64,000 nt of DNA from assembly GCF_050908995.1 (NCBI RefSeq), contig NC_135118.1, positions 14,889,501-14,953,500 of the forward strand, given 5' to 3'. The stretch comes from Andrena cerasifolii. Lineage: Eukaryota; Arthropoda; Insecta; Hymenoptera; Andrenidae. Shown here in pieces: positions 55,040 to 64,000 of this stretch (position 1 is its first letter; every line of letters begins with the position of its first letter). The notes under the pieces are model-generated. The model saw only the letters and a list, made by a program, of their open reading frames with translations, ran no database searches and had not been told where the DNA came from. A program made the position numbers and the translations under genes.

Positions 55040-55671
55040 TCTTCCCTCGAAGCCTCTTTGCAGCACTGGACCGATCCTGAGCGCGCCTTTGCTGCCTTCC
55101 TCTAGCCTCCTTTCCAAACTCGAGGTCTCCGCGAAGACGGTAAATCCTTCTCTCGGTCGACGAGAACACTCGGTGTCGATCGCTCGGCGAATCGACGAGC
55201 AGTGAGCGTCTGGCACCGTCTGACACCGCTAGCTTAGGGCTGCCCCCACCATGCTTGTGAAGCTGATGAACCTTCTGGTACACCTTTCTGATGGGTATGT
55301 CTTCTGGTACCAAGGTGTACCTCACCGTGTTCTCGTTGTCGGACTTTCTAAACACCGCACACCGCCGTTCCCTGCGCCTGTGTCCGTGGGCGAGACCGAA
55401 ACGTGTACACGTGAGTCCCACCGTAGCTCGGCCATCAACGTTCGAACACAAGTGTTGCAATGTTTTTCTCGTCCCCCTCCCCCGCCTCCACCCCCCTCCC
55501 CCCCACGGCCGAGCCGGGCCGCTTTGGGACTCTTCGTGTTCCGTTTCATATCCCCGGCCTCGGCGAAATTGCATCAACCTGACGGACGGGCGAATTCCTC
55601 GGCGAAAAGGGGCCTCTTTTAGGCTGCGCAGAGGAGCGATCCCCGCTTGCTTTTGGAGTTTCTAAGTGTTA
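55040..55671 (-). promoter_or_regulatory. Probable 5' UTR and proximal promoter region
   Basis: GC- and CpG-rich block immediately upstream of the start codon, with a long pyrimidine/C-rich tract (plus strand near 55470-55505) that is G-rich on the gene's strand. No clear TATA box or defined start site; an upstream non-coding exon could lie here or beyond. A 202-codon frame on the gene's strand (55577-54969) overlaps the start codon in another frame. The role is inferred from position. Confidence 0.35.
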
Positions 55672-56116
55672 TTAACCCTTCGTTGACACTCTGGCCGCGA
55701 ACCCACCCATTAACTGATTCTCACGCTCTGTACCTTCTGTGTGCAGAATAAATACCTTTTTTCCGAAGCCAACTGCCAAACTATTTTCTCTCTGAAAATA
55801 TTATACCTGGACAATAAGTCTGTAAATTTTCAGCTTCTAATATTGAAATCTGTAAAAGTTACAATTTTTTGAAGATTTTCTTCGCGCCTTTTCGACATGT
55901 GGTAATCCAGATATTATTTTAAAAAAACTGTGATGAAATCTGAAAAAACTATTGGAATGCATTCTATATAGAGACCTTGAAATTGGCCCATGATTTTTTT
56001 CATAACGATTGGGTTCTTCAGATGAGAATGGCAGTCGTTCAAAAATTGTTCTGGGTGTGAGCCACCCAGGTATGGCAAAGTTGATCGGAAAAAGGGGTGT
56101 GTCAAGGAAGGGTTAA
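55672..56116 (-). mobile_element. TTAA-flanked MITE, family B, copy 2 (upstream of exon 1)
   Basis: TTAACCCTTCGTTGACACTC at the left (55672-55675) and GTGTCAAGGAAGGGTTAA at the right (56113-56116). Inverted relative to 53979-54498; shares ATTCTCATCTGAAGAACCCA in inverse. Confidence 0.85.
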
Positions 56117-58085
56117 TATTATTAATTTGTTGGTAGTGTTGATTTGGAAAGTATACGGTACTGGAAATGTTGAGTGTATCGCTTGAATAAACATGTTGCT
56201 AGTTATACTTCGCTTATTATTTAATACTACTTAGGAAAACATTGCGAAATTTATTTATTGCCAAAATGCGCAGCTCGCTATTTCGGACGAAACAAGCTGG
56301 ATACGAATCATTTTATAAGATTATATTTAACGTGAAAAAAACCCATCGAAATTGTAGTACAAGAAAATAATTATATTATAGTTTTTAGTTTTGACTCACT
56401 TCCGCATACCCCATCGAGTTGAAACTTTGCACACATACGTAGTTTCGATGACAATACAATATTTTCACTAAGCATAAAAGAATAAAACAATTTGTAGGGA
56501 AAAAATCACTTTTTAAAGCGTTATAAATATTTATCTGAAAACGACATTTCAATATTTACGACATTTCGACATTTAATATTTATATTATTTTTAGTCAAAT
56601 GAGGGAACTCTTCTAAGGTAGTGATTCAGGCCGGAATAAAAATAATGTTCTCCCTTTTTGGTACATTTTAAGAAGAGCTGGTTTTGAAAGAAAAAAAAAT
56701 TCAGAGTGATTCAATCAACATTGCCTGTACTGTATATTCAATTGATACAGGATGCGAGATACCTTCTTATAGAAAAAAAAAGAATCAAAAGTGCAGAATA
56801 AAGTTTTTTCGTACATGGCTTCGTTTCCGAGAAAATCGAGTTTCGCACTTACTCTTCCACTTACCACAGTTTCGGCTGCACCCTGTGTATCCACCGTAAT
56901 TTCTTACGATGACTCAGACGTGGGCTTTACTCGAATAATTTAGAACACTTGTTTAAGGCAATTGTTCGAGTAAAATTGTACCGAACACACGATCGTTATA
57001 TCTTCGCTCCTATTATACGTGAGTTAGAAGCTAAAGTAACCAACTAGCTCGAGATAGATTAAACGCATAAATCCTCTGTTTCGTGGTCGACCGAGCCCCG
57101 ACAGCGTCTTTGCATTTCTAGTGCACGAAAAAAGAAACGAGACAGCAGGTTTACCTGATACGCGACCGCTACAAATGGCCGATTTAACTTTCATGTACCA
57201 ATTCCCACTTGCTTTCCGCTTATGATACAGCTAATTAACTAATCCCCAGCAACACGACGATTAATCATCCTCCCTAATTATACCGAATTATCTGCGCATC
57301 TATCGCGGTCGGCTCTGTTGCGCGTTATTCGAGAAAAATTAAACCACCACCGCCTCGATGATCCAAATAAAAGAGGCACCAAAAGTATCGACTCTTTTCA
57401 CGTTAAACGTGGTGGAATGGATGAGACTCGATCGCTGAAGCGACGCTACCTCTCTACAGGAAGTGACCGGCCCGAAGAGCCGAGGAAGTTCGTATTACAG
57501 TGTTCGTTAATGATGGAAGGGTGCTGTGTGCGTGACAGTGAGCGTTGGAGAGAAAGAGACAGGGAGAGAGAGAGATAGGGTCATCGAGAGAAATGATAGA
57601 AGGCAGCGTTGAAAGCCTTTTGTTTATCCACATCCATTTAATGGCACGAGCAACGGTCGAGTGCTTTCGAAATTTCACGTCATCAGATCATTAACTCATT
57701 GAGAGACGTTTATAATTATTGAGCAATCTCGCATCCCTGCGATAGAGCCGTCGACTGCGAGGTCAAACGCAGCCGAATATTTTACTAATTTTTATTTGGT
57801 GAAATGGCGAAAACCTTTCAATTCGTAGTGCATCCGACCATGGAGCTTTCATCTCTCTGTATGAGATTGCCCGTTGCTTCGTGTAGCGAGTAGTGGGTTA
57901 AGCCACTTCTTCACGTGCTCGCTGTACGGTTACGTACTGACTCATTGTGCCGAAAAGTCAGTGTACTGAATGGGTTTTAATTAATACAATGTGGTTCAAA
58001 ATATTAAGCTATGTAATGTAATAAAATTGACATCATGGCTTTTTTTTTAAAAAAAAAAGTATACTTTTGAGTACCCCAAGCAGGG
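56117..58085. other. 5' flank, nothing recognised
   Basis: No gene supported. A GA-rich stretch at about 57545-57580 (GAGAGAGAGAG). Confidence 0.35.
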
Positions 58086-58990
58086 GCGGATCTGGGTTTA
58101 GGGTAAGCAGGCTGCAGCCTATGGCGGTAAATGTTGGGAGCGGAAAATTTTTGGGGAGTGGCAAATGTTGGAGAGCGGCAAATTTTGAGAGCGGAAAATT
58201 TTGGGGAACATCCAAGTTTAGGGAGCGGAAAATTTTGGGGAACATCCAAGTTTAGGGAACGGCAAATTTTGGGGAACATCCAAGTTTAGGGAGCGGCAAA
58301 TTTTGGGGAACATCCAAGTTTAGGGAGCGAAAAATTTTGAGAGCGGAAAATTTTGGGGAACATCCAAGTTTAGGGAGCGGCAAATTTTGGGGAACATCCA
58401 AGTTTAGGGAGCGGAAAATTTTGGGGAACATCCAAGTTTAGGGAGCGGCAAATTTTGGAGAACATCCAAGTTTAGGGAGCGGCAAATTTTGGGGAACATC
58501 TAAGTTTAGGGAGCGAAAAATTTTGAGAGCGGAAAATTTTGGGGAACATCCAAGTTTAGGGAGCGGCAAATTTTGGGGAACATCCAATTTTAGGGAGCGG
58601 AAATTTTTGGGGAGCGGTCAATTTTGGAGAGCGGGAAAATTTGGGGGAGCAGTAAATTTTGGGGGAGGGGGCCATCAAATTTTGTGGCGCGGAAAATTTT
58701 GTGGAGCGGCAAATTTTGGGGAGCATCAAATTTTGAGGAGCGGCAATTCTTAGGTGGCGACAAATCTTGGGGAGCGGTAAGATTTGAAGAGCGGCAAATT
58801 TTGGGAGCGGAAAATTTTGGGGAACGTCCAATTTTAGGGAGCGGCAAATTTTGGGGAACATCCAACTTTAGCGAGCGGCAAATTTTGGGAGCGGCAAATT
58901 TTGGGGGCAGCAAATTTTGGGGGCGTCAAATGTTGGAAGCGGCAAATTTTTGGGAGCATGAAATTTTACGAAGCGACAAATTTCGAGCAA
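58084..58990. repeat. 34-bp minisatellite and degenerate derivatives
   Basis: Starts with CAGGGGCGGATCTGGGTTTA, resembling a transposon end. Then comes a core of 34-bp units (AACATCCAAGTTTAGGGAGC plus GG[A/C]AAATTTTGGGG) from about 58207 to 58600, grading into shorter variants (GAGCGGCAAATTTTGGGG) to 58990. The unit lacks in-frame stops, so long artefactual open frames appear on both strands. Confidence 0.9.
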
Positions 58991-60965
58991 AACAGATTGG
59001 AAAAGGTTTAAACACAGAGACTTGAGACAGCTTTAAAAACAATTCACTTTTTTCACGTAGCGAATTAGCAATAACTCATATCTGACTTGCCATACCTACT
59101 GAATTAATCTTGAAATTGTCTCGACTCTTTTAAATTAAAGTGTATTTTTTACAGAGCATTGCACATGTGGGAATGTGACTTTAAGATGCACTGAATTCTC
59201 TGTATGTCAATGGATACATTCACGGTTAGAGAGCACCGAGTAAGCATCGCCGTTATTCCATTTACTTACAATGCAACTGCGCACTATTATATTCGATTAT
59301 GACACTAAATTCGTGACATTGTATTCTTGTAAAGTTGCATCTATAGGTGAGGATGCTGCAAATTATAAAACACGGATATATGTATGCCAGTGTATTCACT
59401 AACTGCAATTCCGTTTCCAAACAATTCATCGCAAAGCTGTTGCCCGTTGCTATAAAACGCAGTATTAATCTTTCGTGCTTTCTACACTTTACAATTTAAT
59501 ATTCATTTTACAGCCTCGAATTATCATCATCTGTGATTTTAATCGAGTATCTCTGTTATTTGACTGCAATAATTCATCGTCTGGGAATTTAACGTTAATT
59601 CATATCACTGAAATACTTATCCTATTATTTTGCGCAATTATGCCGCTCGTCACTATTTTTTGCCGAATATATAACTATGTATACATTAATTAAAAAATAA
59701 ATACCCAAGGAAAGGCATATATATAGTCTTCTTAAAAATCATATAAGATGTAAATAAGACAGAGAAAATAATTTACATACGAAAACTTATAACGAGGGCT
59801 AATCTATTGCGACACATTCTTTTAACGATAAAGTTTGTTCCTTTGAATAGCGACTTGTTTACGGATTCTTGAATTTGAAACAATACGCCATCTTCTTCTA
59901 ATTAATAACTAATAATTTACAACAATGCGAATTTCGTTTAACTTTTTGCGTGTCTAATCGGTAAATAATGGTGTCGACCATGATAGGCTTGTCAACGCGC
60001 ACAAACCTCATGCGCCACTGTATACACACGCAGGCTACCCGCGTTACACGAATTCCAAACACAAACGAAGTGGTATCTATTAACATGACTGTTTTTCTAG
60101 ACTTCGTGTCAAGTTAAAGATAAACGCTAGCCATATGCGACATTTAATTATCGCCAGGCTTCAAAATCATGTACCTACATACATTAAAATGTAACACTTG
60201 AAGATACGCGTCATCGACTTATTTGAAGCAGAAAATTCTCCATTTTTCGCTTAAAAAAAACAATGTGGGAAAATCTGTGCATGTAAAATGAAAAAGACAA
60301 TACACACTTATGGATCTAGCTTCTGCGTATATGAATCCATTCCTAATATTTGGTGATATTTCTCTGGTGGCCGGGCAAGCGAGTAGGTACTATAAATTAA
60401 ATTTTACCTCAAGCTTAACCAGTTTCTTTTTTCATTCATTTTATGAATCAAGGTTAAAAATAAAAGTTTCTTTTAACGTATATATTATCAACTTTCACGT
60501 CCAAAATTTAACACCTGATTTTACATGGCACTTTAAATATTCCAAGTGTCTTCCTGCAAAGCTAATAATTCTGACTTATACCTACACCTTTGCCCGCCCA
60601 CGAGAGATTCGTTATATTATGGAGTCACTCGATGTAGAATAGATCCAGTTACAGACTACTGGCCATTTTGTCAACGATTCCTGTCAGCGTAATATTTGAC
60701 AAAAAATGCCACGTAGATACGTGTCTACATATGTATGCATTACGAGTTTCAGACAGCGTTCATGTATTTATTGTGTAACTGCATACGACGTCCGCAGCGC
60801 CGAGTGGCCTTTTCTCGCTCTTTCTCGACTTTGGGAGTCGTTAATCATCCTGTACACGAAAATTTACGTGCCTCTCATTGACATCGTTTTCACGTGGACG
60901 ATATTTATGCAGACCGCACGCGTTCAAATTTGTCTATTTTAACGCATCGTTGGCAGACCTCTTTG
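58991..60965. other. 5' flank, nothing recognised
   Basis: AT-rich. Open frames on both strands (for example 60310-60642) have no recognisable domain. Confidence 0.35.
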
Positions 60966-61910
60966 CAGCGGCGGATTTAAGAAAAAAGGCCCAGGTGGCA
61001 AACGCTCCCGGACACCCTGTGTACATAACAGAATTACAAGTAAATTTACGCACTTGTGAAATGGAAATTATGGGAAACAAAAATAAATACAGTGTTTGGG
61101 TAAAATCTCACATTTCTTTGGAAGATGGGGCTGTGTGGGACTTCTGGGTAGGGGCCCACGCGGCAACTGCTCATCGGCCGCCTGTTAAGGGGTCATTCTA
61201 CTTTGCTCGGCCGAAAACTTAAGTTCTTTGTAAAGATTTTTTCTGAGTAAATACAACATATAATGACATAAATCTTTTTGGTATTTATTAAGCTACTCTT
61301 ATATTATAGAATAAAAGTTAAAAAGAATTTTTGCAGTTTGTTTTGATGTGTTTTCACAGCGTCAATATGGCACCTAAAAAAAAAGAGGTATGTTCGTGGC
61401 ATAGGGGATTTCGCGGCTCAGGCTTATCCGAAACAAAAAATTCCGAAAGATTCTTAATCTCAATGAGTGTCGCTATAATCCCTAGCTCAATTAACAATTT
61501 TTGTCGAGAAATAACCGAGATTTTTCTCTCGGAAATCCCAAGAATACATTCTTTTGGGTATTTTGTCAAACTTTTTTTTCAAACTAGCTCCATTTTGTTA
61601 TTGTTCAACAAAAATTCCTAATCGAGCTAGAGTCTTCTGAAATTTTTTGTTTCGGATAAGCCTGAGCCGGGAAATCCCCTACGCCATGAACATACTCTTT
61701 TTCAGATACCATATTGACACTGTAAAAAAAAACAAATAAATAAAACAAATTGCAAAAATGCTATTTAAATTTTTTTGTATAACATAAAAGTAGCTTAATA
61801 AATACCAAAAAGATTTGTTTCATTATATGTTGCATTTACTGCATATTTTCAAAAATATTTTAATTTTCGGCGCTTCAAAGTAGAACCACCCCTTAAATCC
61901 ACCACTGCCT
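60966..61910. mobile_element. Element with GGCGGATTTAAG end, hosting foldback F7
   Basis: Left CAGCGGCGGATTTAAG and right CTTAAATCCACCACTG are imperfect inverses. The left arm encodes part of a plus-strand frame ending at 61222, with no recognised domain. F7 sits at 61185-61896, close to the right end. Confidence 0.5.
61185..61896. mobile_element. TTAA foldback element F7
   Basis: TTAAGGGGTCATTCTACTTT at the left, followed by GCTCGGCCGAAAA; right end CTTCAAAGTAGAACCACCCC plus TTAA. An inner inverted pair (TTCGCGGCTCAGGCTTATCC / GGATAAGCCTGAGCCGGGAA) flanks the loop. Confidence 0.8.
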
Positions 61911-63467
61911 TTTCGCTTCCTTTCCCTCGCAGTTCTCCTGACAAAACATCTCCCAATAATTGATAAAAAAAAAGATATCTATATAATCCACCGATTCCTC
62001 AGTGCTTTTTATTTCAGGAATAAAAGGTTCTGAACATTCCGTTTCTGTGCTGGAGGAGTTCGAGGAGCTACGAAAGTAATCGTTCATCGAGTCGCTGCAT
62101 TTCACGTTGCGTAATTGTCAATAAAAAGATGCCCACGGAGACTTTCAGTCTCTCGTTAGCAACAACCGGAGATTTCATACCAAACTTTTCCCCCGGTGTA
62201 CACCGAGCCTGCACAGGCTCCGTTTACGATCGCTGATAGAGTCCGTGCGCAATTAAAATTTTCGATTTTGCGGAGATGTTCCTTTAATGGAATCGTAGAA
62301 AGTAACGTCGCAACCGCTAAAAGCGTACGCACTCGCGGTTACCATTAGGCGCGCAGAGGTGCGTGTACAGTACTGCTTCAGGTGCGATTAGAAAATTAGA
62401 AAATGGGGCAAGTGGATTGCAACCATCATCTACCCTACAAGTGTATAAATCTCGGGAGCTCCCTAAACAACAGCAACTTGCACACGCGTCCGCTTAAAAT
62501 CACTTAACTTAACTTACGTTCATCTCGCGTTGCAGAAGACCGAACTAAAAATTAACTTCGTTTAAAAGGATTATTAACTTACCCGGGGTGCTTCGTTGGA
62601 AGCGGACGGCGCGCGTGCGCACGCCACGTTACACCGAGAAACTCTACCATGTGCAACGTAATTGGTAATTAATTTACCATTTCCAAGAAGCGCGAGACCG
62701 ACACGAAAACACCGATCGCGCTAATTATCGAGAGAGACGGGAGAGAGAGAGGCGCGGGGGTGGGGGAGATGAATATAATACCTGGCAACTGCGCGAGCCG
62801 TGCGACGGCTTGAGAATGCCCAAGAAACCGCCCGGATTTGTTCCCACATCTGACTACGGAAACGAAGTTACGTCTACCGCCGGTTCTTCGATACCCCTGA
62901 AGCAACGTTTCCTCCTAATTCAGTCAATGGCCTCGATGCCGAAGAAAAGCAGCCCATTCGGATCCACGTTTTTCCGCGAAGGGAGCAACGCATGTCCAAT
63001 TGCTGCGTTCCCGGCTACCGGCGGGGTTACGCAACGGAATCTTACGGCGAGGCGTTGCCTTTGACTGCAGCCCTCTTGTCTTTCACTTTCATTGATCGCG
63101 TTAACCGCCGCGACGCCCAACGTCGCTTTTCAAATGCGCCGAACGTACCGAACCGCGGCAATCTTTACACTTTCTTCTTTCTTTCACCTGCGCCCGATGA
63201 TGAACGCCCCGCCTGGCGTTTCACGCTTGTGCGTTCTGCATCGAATCGGATTGTTATGCTCGCGCTAATCCCCGCAGCATTTACGGTGTCGATCGGCGCG
63301 GCTGGACTCGCAGGGAGGCGCTCCCGAGGAATTCTGGTCTTAGGCAAAGTTCGGGTGAACGCAGAGCAGGTTGCGGTGCGCAAGCAGCACTCTTTGCTGC
63401 CGCAATTCACTGCGGAGGGATGAAACCAGCCCTTAGTTATTGCGTTCTTTTTTTTTTTGTTTTGTAT
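61911..63467. other. 5' flank, CpG-rich in 62500-63420, no gene supported
   Basis: Open frames on both strands in 62810-63423 overlap one another and lack a recognisable domain or convincing splice sites. Base composition suggests a CpG-dense block such as a regulatory region, but nothing decides it. Confidence 0.35.
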
Positions 63468-64000
63468 GTAAGGGGCTTTTACGGTCCAGAGCCTATAAAA
63501 ATAGGTAATCTTTAGGAATTAATTGAAGGGAAACTACTACATATAATGTAATCGGAGTTTCTGCATTGTATTAAGGATGTCTTAGGTTGTAGAAGTATAT
63601 TTTTTGTTTTATAATTAATCATTGCAGACGCCACTGGGGAGTCGTTAAAGTCGAGGCGTCAAAAAGTTCATCCAAATCGGTGGGAAACCTATATCTCCAA
63701 AAGTTATTATCCGATTCGACTGAAACTTTTTTTATTTTGAAGAATATACTTCTGGCTAGGGAGGAAAACAGATAAAATTACAAAATTACATTTTTTTAGA
63801 AAATAACGACACTTGAAGCTTGAAATCACTTTTTCCCTATAGTTTTCATACTTTCAACGCCTTTGAAAATTAGAAATTTTCATTTTTTTTTATTTTACTG
63901 GTCTATCCACGAACCAGAAGTATATTCTTCAAAATAAAAAAAGCTTCAGTCGAATCGGATAATTACTTTTCGAGATATAGGTTCCACCGATTTTAAGAAC
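63468..64000. mobile_element. Truncated copy of the F6 foldback family, cut by the window edge
   Basis: Starts GTAAGGGGCTTTTACGGTCC, then aligns with 45905 onward: AATTAAT(T/T)GAAGGGAAACTACT, CAGACGCCACTGGGGAGTCG, AGAATATACTTCTGGCTAGG and the inverted ACCAGAAGTATATTCTTC. The right terminus lies beyond 64000. Confidence 0.8.

Noticed and set aside
58523..59025. Long open frames on both strands (up to 133 codons)
   Set aside because: Produced by the 34-bp minisatellite, whose unit lacks stops in several frames.
62810..63423. Three overlapping open frames in the CpG-rich right-hand region
   Set aside because: Frames on both strands overlap, no motif, and no consistent splice sites; composition effect is more likely.

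Overview
The window is eukaryotic and nuclear. It is AT-rich with scattered CpG-dense stretches, carries a eukaryotic tRNA gene and a spliced gene with very large introns, and is crowded with short palindromic DNA-transposon relics. This looks most like an insect, and probably a hymenopteran (bee, ant or wasp); that last step is inference from overall style, not from a diagnostic gene. There are no bacterial, phage or CRISPR features.

One protein-coding gene can be assembled with confidence. It lies on the minus strand and spans about 50.8 kb (55039 down to 4286). Eight coding exons with GT-AG junctions and matching phases give one uninterrupted 698-residue frame. The predicted protein has a short N-terminal tail ending in a PPxY motif, a single transmembrane segment (about residues 54-76), a poly-Gln stretch, an acidic Asp run, a compact two-cysteine region, and a long Pro/Gln/Met-rich C-terminal part. 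That last part repeats a P-x-E-[ILV]-[RK]-N-[IL]-[IL] motif and ends in poly-Gln. I do not recognise the family. Exons 3-8 cluster within 4 kb (8139-4286). Exon 2 (30228-29974) and exon 1 (55039-54923) are separated by introns of 21.8 and 24.7 kb. A tRNA-Leu(AAG) gene lies in the last intron on the same strand.

The large introns and both flanks are dominated by non-autonomous transposons. (1) Elements with TTAA at both ends and CCC...GGG termini have the piggyBac-type signature; several families are present. (2) Foldback elements of about 640-850 bp begin TTAAGGGG, and several share GGCCGAAAA further in. (3) Elements flanked by TA, with TIRs such as AGGTGAATGTCCC or AGGGTAGATGCACC, look mariner/Tc1-like. 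Nesting is common, and one pair of related elements gives a filled and an empty TTAA site within the window. Tandem arrays of about 168, 123, 46 and 34 bp and an AAAAGG microsatellite are also present.

Layout: 1-4285, 3' flank without a confident gene. 4286-8139, exons 8 to 3 plus the tRNA. 8140-29973, intron 2, with many elements. 29974-30228, exon 2. 30229-54922, intron 1, starting with a tandem-repeat element 27 bp from exon 2. 54923-55039, exon 1. 55040-64000, GC-rich 5' region, then elements and a 34-bp minisatellite, with a truncated foldback at the window edge. No second gene is supported.
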